This document shows positions 1 to 7,629 of a stretch of 40,447 bases of DNA, in pieces. The position numbers and the translations under genes were made by a program. Source of the stretch: CAZFLD01 sp964519835 (GTDB lineage: Bacteria > Spirochaetota > Spirochaetia > DSM-27196 > CAZFLD01); contig CAZFLD010000034.1 of the NCBI GenBank assembly GCA_964519835.1, positions 1 to 40,447 on the forward strand, read 5' to 3'. Each line of letters opens with the position of its first letter. Within the stretch, counting starts at the first letter, position 1. The notes beneath the pieces are model-generated. The model ran no database searches and was not told the origin of the DNA. It saw nothing but the letters and a program-made list of their open reading frames with translations.

Positions 1-223
1 AAGTTGGGGAAACCTTATGTGGCAAGTCGCGGAAACTCCTGCTGGCGGGGAACAGCTACCCACCTGATCGAGAGCGGGCCCCAACAACGACATTCGCACG
101 ATTCAAGAACTCATGGGCCACAGCGACGTCTCGACTACGATGATCTATACCCACGTATCCAAGAGAAACAAACTGGGCGTGGTAAGCCCAGGAGACAGTC
201 TGAGTTTGGAGCGCCAAGACTGA
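1..223 (+). pseudogene. Decayed 3' end of integron-type tyrosine recombinase
   Basis: The reading frame from 89 to the stop at 221-223 encodes DIRTIQELMGHSDVSTTMIY followed by THV and a GVxSPxDxL-like tail. This is the C-terminal catalytic signature of IntI/XerC-like recombinases, including the active-site Tyr region, and the combination is typical of integron integrases. The expected upstream block THLIESG lies in another frame (58-78). The HxLRHxF box that should precede it is unreadable, so there is at least one frameshift and further decay. The window edge cuts off the rest. An intact gene upstream with a sequencing error is possible, but the scrambled HxLR box argues for a remnant. Confidence 0.6.
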
Positions 224-626
224 GCTACGGAATTCTCGACACGCGGCTCCATTCGGTGTTGAAAGGAATTAAGCGGAAGCGCCGGACTAGTCCCAAGACC
301 AAGACCAACAGCACACACTACTCGCTTGGCACTCTTTGCTCCGAACGCGTGAGGGGGCGCAGGGGCCGCGAAGCGGGTCTGACGAATGGCCTGCCGTTCG
401 TCAGACGGGACCCCCGGAGCACCCGACCTTCAGGCGCCTTTGGCGACTGAAGGGCACGCCCAAATCCGACTTCGTCGGCTTCGGGCCGGTGTGTACAGGT
501 CGCCTCTAGGCCGGGTCACCGGCTGCGTGAGCCGCGCCCAGCGACTCGAACGGACCGCACCTCGCCATCCGCCGCCACGATCTGAAGCCTTCAGCGACAC
601 TGTTTCCCACAGAACGCACTTTTCTC
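224..626. other. Non-coding stretch with one strong hairpin
   Basis: I see no convincing gene here; the open frames have low-complexity Arg/Ser/Pro-rich translations and no ribosome binding sites. The clearest structure is a perfect 10-bp inverted repeat, GTCTGACGAA at 377-386 and TTCGTCAGAC at 397-406, around a 10-nt loop. A short CCGAC/GTCGG hairpin lies at 466-478. Neither is followed by a T tract. The stretch separates the recombinase remnant from the promoter of the large redox operon. Confidence 0.5.
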
Positions 627-655
627 TTGACAGATAATCGATTCAACAGTTTAAT
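627..655 (+). promoter_or_regulatory. Sigma70-type promoter of the redox operon
   Basis: A perfect -35 box TTGACA (627-632) is separated by 17 nt from a -10 box TTTAAT (650-655, five of six consensus). The predicted start near 662 gives a leader of about 125 nt before mrpE at 788. It is the only strong promoter seen ahead of the 14-gene operon, whose genes mostly overlap. An inverted TTCAA/TTGAA pair (642-646 and 661-665) brackets the -10 box and could be an operator. Confidence 0.7.
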
Positions 656-718
656 ACTTATTGAACAATCATATTATCGATACGCGTGGAGTGATTCCAG
701 CGAGAGGGACGGTCGGAG

Positions 719-733
719 TCGCCTATGAGGCGA
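719..733 (+). promoter_or_regulatory. Leader hairpin with an ATG in its loop
   Basis: TCGCCT (719-724) and AGGCGA (728-733) form a perfect 6-bp stem whose 3-nt loop is an ATG. That ATG is in frame with mrpE, 63 nt upstream of the start preferred here. The hairpin would hide the upstream ATG and favour the start at 788, which has GGGAGA in front. Its function is conjecture. Confidence 0.25.
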
Positions 734-787
734 AGGACGGCAATCGGCTCAACGGGTGAGGTCTGCGCTCGATGCCTGGGAGAGACG

Positions 788-1285
788 ATGAAACGAGTCA
801 TCGGCAGAATCACCCTTGGGGCTGTCCTTCTAGCTGTCTGGTTGCTCCTTACACGACCGGTAAACACGCCGGAGCTGGTTGTAGGCCTGATCGTTGCCGC
901 CCTGATTGCCGTGTTGCCGGCGCCGGGAGCGGAGGTGTACGAGGAGCTTCCCCTCACGCCCAAGCGAATCATCTTTGCGATTGCCTACATCGGAGTGTTC
1001 CTCGCGGCGATGGTGCGAGCAAACCTCGACGTAGCGTTCCGTGTCTTGCACCCACGTCTTCCGATCAATCCCGGCATCGTACGTGTGAGAACGCGCCTAA
1101 AAAGCCGCCTTGGCCGCCTGATCCTTGCGAATTCGATCACGCTTACTCCGGGAACAATCACCGTGGACCTGGACGGCGAAGACCTCTTTGTCCACTGGCT
1201 CAGCGTCGGCTCGGACGACATGGCGGAAAACACAAAGATTATTGTAGGCGGCTTTGAGAAGTACCTGGAGGTGATCTTTGGCTAA
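788..1285 (+). CDS. mrpE: MrpE/MbhA-like antiporter subunit E
   Basis: This 165-residue membrane protein belongs to the Mrp/Mnh subunit E family (MbhA in membrane-bound hydrogenases), which packs against the other small antiporter subunits in the ion-translocating module. Two to three hydrophobic helices fill the first 85 residues. The family hallmark LANSITLTPGTITVDL lies in the C-terminal half, followed by the small cytosolic domain. I chose ATG 788 because GGGAGA lies just upstream; an in-frame ATG at 725 would add 21 polar residues and sits in a hairpin loop. It is the first gene of the operon and its stop overlaps the next start by 8 nt. Confidence 0.88.
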   Translation: MKRVIGRITLGAVLLAVWLLLTRPVNTPELVVGLIVAALIAVLPAPGAEVYEELPLTPKRIIFAIAYIGVFLAAMVRANLDVAFRVLHPRLPINPGIVRVRTRLKSRLGRLILANSITLTPGTITVDLDGEDLFVHWLSVGSDDMAENTKIIVGGFEKYLEVIFG

Positions 1286-1547
1286 CGCTACCACCATACT
1301 CTTGTATGTGGCCGGAGGAATCACACTCCTGGCGATGTTCATCGGCTTCGTGCGGTTTTTGATCGGACCGGACTCCTTGAACCGTGTCGTGGCCTTTGAT
1401 GCGATGACCATCATGAGCCTCAGCGCAATCGTTTTGCTTTCGTACTTCCTTGGAAGGCGGATCTTTCTCGACGTTGCACTTGTCTACGCACTGCTCAGCT
1501 TCCTTGGTGTTGTCGCCGTGGCTCGATTTGGTGAGAGGGGGCTATAG
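1278..1547 (+). CDS. mrpF: MrpF/MbhB-like antiporter subunit F
   Basis: This 89-residue protein has three predicted membrane helices and matches the MrpF/PhaF family: the segment RFLIGPDSLNRVVAFDAMT corresponds to the conserved GPTxxDRVVAxD motif. It starts at a TTG (1278) preceded by a strong GGAGGTG (1267-1273) at 4-nt spacing and overlaps mrpE by 8 nt, which implies coupled translation. In Mrp antiporters and Mbh-type complexes this subunit helps form the peripheral membrane module for Na+/H+ exchange. The length is normal for the family. Confidence 0.88.
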   Translation: MANATTILLYVAGGITLLAMFIGFVRFLIGPDSLNRVVAFDAMTIMSLSAIVLLSYFLGRRIFLDVALVYALLSFLGVVAVARFGERGL

Positions 1548-1906
1548 TGGAATTGCTTGCATTCATCGGCGCGCTCTTGGCTGTTCTTGGAGCATTGTTC
1601 CTATTGCTCGCGGCGCTGGGCTTGGTCCGTATGCCCGACCTCTACAGCCGCATGCAGGCGGGTACAAAGGCAACCACACTCGGGACGATCCTTATTGCCC
1701 TCGGGGTGGGGTTTGTTGTTCCCACCATGTGGGCCAAGCTCCTGCTGCTGGCGTTGTTTGTGTTCCTTACGAATCCTGTCTCCTCCCACGCCTTGAGTCG
1801 GTCCGCCCATCATCAGGGCGTCGATCCCCTGGCCGTCACGTTGCCCGGTCGGACGCTGACCGGCTCCGATGCTCTCGCGGAGGAAAGGTCGGAGAAGGCC
1901 GGATGA
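1547..1906 (+). CDS. mrpG: MrpG/MbhC-like antiporter subunit G
   Basis: This 119-residue protein has three membrane helices and the MrpG signature GLVRMPDLYSRMQAGTKATT, a form of the conserved RxPDxYxRxHAxTKxxTLG block. The start is GTG 1547, sharing a base with the mrpF stop; a G-rich GAGAGGGGG lies a few bases upstream. After the third helix there is a polar tail of about 40 residues, a little longer than usual. Its ATGA junction with the next gene (1903-1906) indicates translational coupling. It is part of the same ion-translocating module as subunits E and F. Confidence 0.88.
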   Translation: MELLAFIGALLAVLGALFLLLAALGLVRMPDLYSRMQAGTKATTLGTILIALGVGFVVPTMWAKLLLLALFVFLTNPVSSHALSRSAHHQGVDPLAVTLPGRTLTGSDALAEERSEKAG

Positions 1907-2226
1907 GTAACGTTGTTCTTGTAGCTCTGGGCATCTTTATGATCGGTGGTGCGGTGATGGTGGTGTTTAGCCGAGACATCGTCGGAGCGATAATTGCTTC
2001 CGGGCTGGTCTCCCTGATGGCAAGCATCGTGTATCTCGTTCTCGGCGCCCCCGACGTGGCGATGACGGAGGCGGCGATCGGCTCCGGACTAACGACCGTT
2101 GTGTTCCTCCTTTCCTGGAGTCGTATCACTAAACAGATTCGGCGAAACAAAGAGATTGACTCCGACACCGCCGGCGGGATCACTCCGGATCCCGGTGCGG
2201 TCGCCGAGGAGACCGACGATGCTTAA
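1903..2226 (+). CDS. MbhD-like (MrpA C-terminal segment) subunit
   Basis: This 107-residue protein matches the MbhD/DUF4040 piece of MrpA, which membrane-bound hydrogenase complexes encode as a separate gene. Its core GAPDVAMTEAAIGSGLTTVV is the conserved PDVAxTEAxVGAG motif, whose acidic residues lie on the proposed ion path. Three helices are followed by a charged C-terminal tail with Thr, Asp and Pro. It starts at ATG 1903 within an ATGA overlap with mrpG. Splitting of MrpA into MbhD- and MbhE-like parts is typical of hydrogenase-type rather than stand-alone Mrp operons. Confidence 0.85.
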   Translation: MSNVVLVALGIFMIGGAVMVVFSRDIVGAIIASGLVSLMASIVYLVLGAPDVAMTEAAIGSGLTTVVFLLSWSRITKQIRRNKEIDSDTAGGITPDPGAVAEETDDA

Positions 2227-2983
2227 ACGTGTACTTGTGGTGTTGCTGATGGTGGCAATTGCGGCGTTGTTCTTTCCCTTGATGATTGTGGTAGAGGATG
2301 CACAGACGGTGGGCCCGGTCGCGGCACAGTATTTGGAACATGGGACCGATGAGCTTGGTGCGGCCAACCTTGTTACCGCCGTTGTGGTGAGTTACCGGGG
2401 CCTTGATACACTTGGCGAGGTAACCGTCCTGTTCGCGGCGGCCGCAGGTGTTGCCGTGGTCATTGGTCAGGGACACCGGCCGGCGGGCGCCGACGCACCC
2501 GGGCGAACAGGCGCCGACGCGGGCGCCGACGCACCTGCGCGAGCAAAAAACGCCGCCGACGGTGGGTCCGGCGCCAAGCCGCCGAGTGAAATCCTGACTA
2601 CCTCCGCAGGTATCCTGTTTCCCATAGTGCTTCTGTTCGGCGTTTACATTTTTGTCCACGGGCACCTGACGCCCGGCGGCGGGTTTCAAGGTGGTGTGGT
2701 AATCGCGTCCGCGTTACTCCTTGCCTTTCTTGCAAACTCCATTCAAGAGCTCCGCCACGGTGTTCTTACGACACTGGAGACGGTTGCCGGCGCCGGGTAT
2801 GTTGCCATCGGTTTCCTGGGCCTCTGGCTTGTAGGTGGTTTTTTGGATCCGCGTTTTCTGCCGGCGGGAGAGTTGGGATCGCTCCTCAGCGCCGGGGCGA
2901 TACCGGTGATCTACAGTCTTGTAGGCATCAAGGTCGGGACCGAGCTGTCCGGTGTAATCGATACGCTGAGGGGGCGGGTGTGA
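2219..2983 (+). CDS. MbhE-MbhF fusion (MrpA C-terminus plus MrpB)
   Basis: This 254-residue protein fuses two subunits usually encoded separately. Residues 1-82 form the MbhE part, with SYRGLDTLGEVTVLF corresponding to the conserved FRGxDTLGE motif. Residues 125-254 are an MnhB/MbhF domain, with VHGHLTPGGGFQGGV, the MrpB hallmark. Between them, residues 87-122 are a polar Ala/Gly/Asp/Pro linker whose DNA contains three exact copies of GGCGCCGACGC (2486, 2510 and 2522). The start ATG 2219 overlaps the previous gene by 8 nt. The protein should sit in the antiporter module between the MbhD-like and MrpC subunits. Confidence 0.85.
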   Translation: MLKRVLVVLLMVAIAALFFPLMIVVEDAQTVGPVAAQYLEHGTDELGAANLVTAVVVSYRGLDTLGEVTVLFAAAAGVAVVIGQGHRPAGADAPGRTGADAGADAPARAKNAADGGSGAKPPSEILTTSAGILFPIVLLFGVYIFVHGHLTPGGGFQGGVVIASALLLAFLANSIQELRHGVLTTLETVAGAGYVAIGFLGLWLVGGFLDPRFLPAGELGSLLSAGAIPVIYSLVGIKVGTELSGVIDTLRGRV

Positions 2984-3339
2984 CAACGGCGATTGTAGTT
3001 GTGATCAGCAGCGCCCTTATTCTCCTGGGCATCTGGGGCCTTTTGACCCGGCGCCACATCATCAAGATCGTTCTTGGATTCTCAATCTTAGACACGGGAA
3101 TCCATTTGATTATGGTTGGCTTGGGCTATCGCGAAGGAGGGGCTGCGCCGATTGTCGACCCGGACCTCTCGGCGGCGGAGCTCCCTCAAGCTGCCGTCGA
3201 CCCGATACCGTCGGCCCTGGTGCTCACGGCAATTGTTATTGGGTTGGCGGTAACGGCGCTTATGCTGAGTTATGCGGTAAAGATGCACGAGCAAAAAGGC
3301 TCACTCATGATCGATCGAAATAGGGAGCTCAAATGGTAA
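2980..3339 (+). CDS. mrpC: MrpC/MbhG-like subunit (NuoK family)
   Basis: This 119-residue protein has three membrane helices and belongs to the MrpC/NuoK family. The segment DPIPSALVLTAIVIGLAVTA matches the MrpC hallmark DPxPQALVLTAIVI almost exactly. The start is GTG 2980, overlapping the previous stop by 4 nt, and the end overlaps the next gene by 7 nt. In complex I-like machines this subunit carries conserved membrane acidic residues that link neighbouring ion channels. An acidic loop of about 20 residues (Asp/Glu/Ala) between helices 2 and 3 is typical of MrpC. Confidence 0.9.
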   Translation: MTTAIVVVISSALILLGIWGLLTRRHIIKIVLGFSILDTGIHLIMVGLGYREGGAAPIVDPDLSAAELPQAAVDPIPSALVLTAIVIGLAVTALMLSYAVKMHEQKGSLMIDRNRELKW

Positions 3340-6300
3340 GTCCGATCTTTCTTATCGCGGCATCCCTTGGCTTTGCCTTTCTATTGCCCGTGTTCGAGAT
3401 CCTGGGCCGCCGCATCGCCGCCGCGTTTGGGGTGCTCTTGGCCTTGGCTATGGCCACGGCGGGCGTGGGCTGGGTCGCCGCCATCGCGGCAGGTAGTGGT
3501 CCCATCGTCGCCGAGACCGCAGGGTTCTTGGCGCCGCTCTCGATTCGGCTCGAGGCAGGTATTCTGGAGGCGGCGTCGGTCGCAGTGGTTAACCTGGTTG
3601 CCGCGCTTACGGTTGGCTACCACTGCTTTCGTCGTGACGATCCGTGGTGTGGCAGGCGATTGGTTCTCCTGTTTGTTCTTGTTGTGGGTGCGAACGGACT
3701 GATTCTCACTCGTGACCTCTTCAACGCCTTTGTGTTTATGGAGATTGGCTCCATAGCCTTTTACGGTTTGCTGGCCACCGGCTCCGATCGTCGTCGCTTT
3801 GAAGCGGGTTTTAAGTACATGATCGCCGGCGGAATCGCCTCGGCCTTCTATTTGATCGGCACGATTTTCTTGTATCGGATAAGCGGAACTCTCTATATCG
3901 ACGAAATTGTGGGCTCCGCGGTCGCCGAGGCACACGGAGTCGCGGGGCTTCTGGCCACCGCCTTTTTTGCCGTCGCGATCCTGATCGAGCTGAAGCCCGC
4001 TCCGGCAAACGGCTGGGCGCTGGATACCTATGAGGCGGCCGATGCCGGCACCGGTGGGCTGTTGAGCGCCGTCTCCACGACCGCCACCGCCGTGCTCCTC
4101 ATCAAGGTGCTTCCTCTGTTTGCCTCGACCGCGCCGGCGGTTACCTCGGCGGCATCCGTTATTGGAGCGGTGAGTTTCCTTGCCGCCTCAGCTATGGCCT
4201 TGCCGCAGGAACGTGTGCGGCGCATGCTCGGCCTATCGTCGGTGGCGCAGACCGGGCTTGTGATGTTTGTCGCGGGGCTTGTCTCGCACTTCACTACGGC
4301 GCCGGTGCTCGGGGCAGGCGGAGCGCCGCTTGCCGTACTTGTCGCCTCCGCCGGTCCCGCCGCGATAGCGGTGGTTCTTCTCTTGAATCACGCGTTGGCA
4401 AAAGCCGTGCTCTTTTGGATAGTCGGTACCGCGGGTGTGCGGTCCGCGCAAAACCCGATGTCTCTGCGGCACAGACCGTTTTTGCTCTGTCTGGCCGGCT
4501 CAGCCGTGTTTGCCTTGATCGGACTGCCGCCGTTCCCCTCGTTCTGGGCGAAATGGGCGCTTCTGAGCCTGCTTGGTGGCCAGGGCCTCGCGTGGCCGAT
4601 TGTGGTTATCCTCCTGGGGTCGCTCCTCGAGGCGGCCTATCTTGTGCGGTGGTTCTTGGCATTGTCGCGGAGCCCGGGGGACGAGCTCGAAACGACGGCA
4701 GAGGCGGTACCGGCCGACTTTGCGGCCGCCGCCGGCGCGGCAGGAACCGGCCGTTTGAGAGAGGGCACTATCCCCGCGCCCGCCGGGATGCCGGCGGAAG
4801 ACCCGGGGCGTGCGATCCGAACCGGTCGCTTGGTTTTTCCCGCGGTCGCCGTTGTGGTGTTGGTCGCCGCCGGAGTAGGCATTGCCCTCTCGCATGCGCT
4901 TTCCCTTTGGATCCTTTTGCCGATTGTCGCGCTTTTTGCCTTTGCGCTATTGGACCTGCTGCATCTACCGCAAAAGTTGCACGTTGTCTTGGCAGTCGGC
5001 GCGCTTGCGGTAGTCGGCGTTTCCGTTGCCCCCGGCCTCCCGCTTCTCAAGCTTGTCTTTGTTGTGATCTTTCTCGGGGGTACCGTAATCCAGTTGTTTG
5101 CTTTTTTTCCGCGCAAAGGTTCTGGGGAGGGCACAGTCGGTTTGGTCGTGGCCATGGCGATGTCCCTGGCCGCAATCGTTCTGGCCGAAACTCGACTCGA
5201 GCTCTTTTTTGCCTGGGAGTTCATGACGATCACGAGTCTACTGCTCGTGCACAAGGGGCGCCGAGGTGGCGCCGGTTCCCTGCGCTATCTGCTCTTTTCG
5301 CTCTTGTCCGCCTATTTGCTGGTGACGGCCCTGGTTCTCTTGCCGGCCGGAGCGCTTCGCTCCGCTACCACCGCGGCGGCGCCGCTTGGTGCCGCCCTCG
5401 CCGGAGCCGGACCGCTTCCCGTCGTGCTTCTGGTTCTCGCGGCGCTTATTAAGCTCGGGAACTTGGGCTTCCACGTCTGGCTCCCGTCCGCCTACGCGGA
5501 AGCGCCTGACGATGTGAGCTCGCTTTTGTCTTCGGTCTTGAGCAAAGCGGGAGTGTTTTTGTTGCTCGCGTTGGGAGGGGCGGCGGCGGTCCGGCTTGTT
5601 CCCACGCTTTCCGACACCTTCCTTGCGGGAGTGAGCATAAACGCCGTGATCGGCTGGGTGGGAGTCGCTACAGCACTAGGTGGCGCGCTTATGGCGCTGT
5701 TCCAAGAGGACATCAAATACGCCCTTGCCTACAGCTCGATGGGGCAGGTCGGCTACATCGTTCTTGCGGTATCGATGCTGACCCACCTGGGTCATGTGAC
5801 GGGTCTGTACCTGACCATTGTACATACCGCGGTGAAGGCGATGCTCTGGCTTGCGATCCTGGGCGTGATCCAACGGACAGGCACTCGACTGATGTATCGG
5901 ATGGGTGGACTGATAAAGCGTATGCCTGTGAGCTTTATCGTTGTCCTTTTTGGCATTATCGTGGTCTCGGGCGTGCCCCCTCTTGCGGGATTCGGCGGAA
6001 AGTGGCTTATCTATACGGCGCTTATCGAACAGGGTTGGTACCTGCAGGCGGGTTTGGCCTTTTTCGCCGGCGCCGTCGCTTTTTTATACCTCTATCGACT
6101 TATCCACAGCATCTTCCTCGGTCAGCCCAAAGACCGGTTTGCCGAGCTCAAAGAGGCGCCTGTCATCCAGCTCGTCCCGCAGGTCATTCTCCTGATGGGT
6201 CTGATGCTTGTCTCGATGTATCCGCAACTCCTCCTCGAGCCGCTGCAAGCGGCGGTGGAACCACTTTTTGCATCGACGGTTGTATGGGAGGAGTCGACCG

Positions 6301-6683
6301 TCGTCAGCTCCCTTGGCTACTGGAGCGGGAGCGCGGTGATGTACGTGACCATGGGTGTGTTCGGGGCCCCTTTTGTGTGGCTTTTGATCGTAAACGTCCG
6401 CAAGGTGAAAAAGGTCAAACAGTTCAACATCGTCTATGCGGCTGAGCGGCCGTACAAGCCGGAAACCACCCACTATGCCTTTAACTTTTTTGGCCACTAC
6501 CAAAAGGCCCTCGGCTTTTTGGCCCGGCCCTGGGCCGAGGGGGGCTGGACCGGTTTCGCACGACTGTCGCGAACAATCGGCGACGGCTTGCGGCGCTGGA
6601 ACACGGGCAACGCGCAGACCTACGGCTTTCAAATCCTGCTGTTTGTCGTGGTAGTAATCCTCGCGGTCACAGGAGGCTTCTGA
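3333..6683 (+). CDS. Fused double MrpD/NuoN-like ion pump subunit
   Basis: This 1116-residue protein joins two complete antiporter-type pump domains. The N-terminal half (about 1-450) has the membrane Glu137 in FMEIGS and Lys221 in ELKPAPANGWALDTYE, closer to the NuoN pattern and without the usual His. A polar Ala/Gly/Pro linker (about 450-500) follows. The C-terminal half has WE (Glu629), Lys707 and a full HVWLPSAYAEAP motif (His714), the canonical proton-channel signature. The C-terminus carries an amphipathic stretch and a last membrane helix. Separate H and H' subunits occur in Mbx/MBS complexes; here they are one chain. ATG 3333 overlaps mrpC by 7 nt. A sequencing artefact is unlikely because the frame is open throughout. 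Confidence 0.88.
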   Translation: MVSPIFLIAASLGFAFLLPVFEILGRRIAAAFGVLLALAMATAGVGWVAAIAAGSGPIVAETAGFLAPLSIRLEAGILEAASVAVVNLVAALTVGYHCFRRDDPWCGRRLVLLFVLVVGANGLILTRDLFNAFVFMEIGSIAFYGLLATGSDRRRFEAGFKYMIAGGIASAFYLIGTIFLYRISGTLYIDEIVGSAVAEAHGVAGLLATAFFAVAILIELKPAPANGWALDTYEAADAGTGGLLSAVSTTATAVLLIKVLPLFASTAPAVTSAASVIGAVSFLAASAMALPQERVRRMLGLSSVAQTGLVMFVAGLVSHFTTAPVLGAGGAPLAVLVASAGPAAIAVVLLLNHALAKAVLFWIVGTAGVRSAQNPMSLRHRPFLLCLAGSAVFALIGLPPFPSFWAKWALLSLLGGQGLAWPIVVILLGSLLEAAYLVRWFLALSRSPGDELETTAEAVPADFAAAAGAAGTGRLREGTIPAPAGMPAEDPGRAIRTGRLVFPAVAVVVLVAAGVGIALSHALSLWILLPIVALFAFALLDLLHLPQKLHVVLAVGALAVVGVSVAPGLPLLKLVFVVIFLGGTVIQLFAFFPRKGSGEGTVGLVVAMAMSLAAIVLAETRLELFFAWEFMTITSLLLVHKGRRGGAGSLRYLLFSLLSAYLLVTALVLLPAGALRSATTAAAPLGAALAGAGPLPVVLLVLAALIKLGNLGFHVWLPSAYAEAPDDVSSLLSSVLSKAGVFLLLALGGAAAVRLVPTLSDTFLAGVSINAVIGWVGVATALGGALMALFQEDIKYALAYSSMGQVGYIVLAVSMLTHLGHVTGLYLTIVHTAVKAMLWLAILGVIQRTGTRLMYRMGGLIKRMPVSFIVVLFGIIVVSGVPPLAGFGGKWLIYTALIEQGWYLQAGLAFFAGAVAFLYLYRLIHSIFLGQPKDRFAELKEAPVIQLVPQVILLMGLMLVSMYPQLLLEPLQAAVEPLFASTVVWEESTVVSSLGYWSGSAVMYVTMGVFGAPFVWLLIVNVRKVKKVKQFNIVYAAERPYKPETTHYAFNFFGHYQKALGFLARPWAEGGWTGFARLSRTIGDGLRRWNTGNAQTYGFQILLFVVVVILAVTGGF

Positions 6684-6685
6684 TC

Positions 6686-7621
6686 ATGTTGGAGCTGATC
6701 GCCCAAAAGGCGCTGTTTATCGCCATATCGCTGTTTGTGATTCTCAACTACGGCCTGCTCTTGACCGGGACCATGGCCCGGGTTCGCGCCAAGGTGCAGG
6801 GGCGCATCGGTCAACCGGTTTGGCAGCCCTACATCGACATCATCAAGAACAACGCGCGGCGAAGCTCGATCAGCCACGGTGGTATGTTCTACCTCGGTCC
6901 GGTGTTTCGGTTAGCGGGAGGATTGGGCACCTACCTGTTTATTCCCGTGCTTTTTGGTTCGGCGGTGTTTGCCAACCTGAGCTTCTCCGGGGATCTCCTC
7001 TTGGTCATGTACTTTATCTTTTTTGGGCAGCTCGGCATGGCACTCGGGGCCAGTGAAAGCGGCCATCCGTACAGCCCCATCGGTGTCAGCCGCGGGCTGG
7101 CTCAGATGACCGCCTTCGAGCTACCTTTTGCGCTATCCGTCATTGCGATCGCCGCCCAGCACGGAACGCTCTCCATCTCTGAAATTGTCGCGGCGCAGCA
7201 GGGTGGGGCGGCCAACTGGGTGGCCTTCACAAACCCCCTGGCCGCCGCCGCGGGTATGCTTGCCTTTTTGGGAATGAGCATGGGCAACCCCTTTAGTGTT
7301 GTTCTCGCGCCCCAGGAAATCCCTATCGGTCCACCAACGGAGATGCAGTCGAGTTTCTTGGGAATGCTTCAGACCAACAGGGCTATCTTCAACGGCGCAA
7401 AGTTGGTGCTGTTTATGAATCTTTTCTGGGGAGGGGCGGCCCACCCCAACATCGTAGTGGCGATCGGGATCATGATCGTGAAGACCTTCCTGATCTACCT
7501 CTACGTCGTAATCGTCGGGGCCTCGTTCCCGCGGTTTCGCACCGAGCAGTCCATTCGATTTTTCCTTGGAGTTCCGACGCTGCTGGGAGTCGCAGCCGTT
7601 GTTCTTCAGATGATCAACTAG
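6686..7621 (+). CDS. NuoH/MbhM-like membrane anchor subunit
   Basis: This 311-residue, multi-helix protein belongs to the complex I subunit 1 family (NuoH, MbhM), which anchors the peripheral redox arm to the membrane pumps. Visible hallmarks are QPYIDIIKN near residue 50 and the loop ASESGHPYSPIGVSRGLAQM with conserved acidic and basic residues near 130-150, followed by FELPFALS. The start ATG 6686 has AGGAGG at 6671-6676. It lies 2 nt after the double pump gene and directly before the NuoB-like gene, as in Mbh/Mbx operons. The length is normal. Confidence 0.9.
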   Translation: MLELIAQKALFIAISLFVILNYGLLLTGTMARVRAKVQGRIGQPVWQPYIDIIKNNARRSSISHGGMFYLGPVFRLAGGLGTYLFIPVLFGSAVFANLSFSGDLLLVMYFIFFGQLGMALGASESGHPYSPIGVSRGLAQMTAFELPFALSVIAIAAQHGTLSISEIVAAQQGGAANWVAFTNPLAAAAGMLAFLGMSMGNPFSVVLAPQEIPIGPPTEMQSSFLGMLQTNRAIFNGAKLVLFMNLFWGGAAHPNIVVAIGIMIVKTFLIYLYVVIVGASFPRFRTEQSIRFFLGVPTLLGVAAVVLQMIN

Positions 7622-7629
7622 GAGAGGGC

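Noticed and set aside
377..406. Perfect hairpin GTCTGACGAA/TTCGTCAGAC near the integrase remnant as an integron attC site
   Set aside because: The outer boxes differ from the attC consensus (no AAC...GTT), and only 10 nt separate the arms, far shorter than a real attC.
4..450. A 148-codon open frame at the left edge
   Set aside because: It reads only THLIESG of the recombinase in frame and otherwise gives low-complexity basic sequence; it is a frame shadow of the remnant and of non-coding DNA.
4415..5452. A 345-codon open frame inside the double pump gene
   Set aside because: It is an Arg/Cys-rich shadow of a GC-rich gene in another frame, without a ribosome binding site or family motifs.
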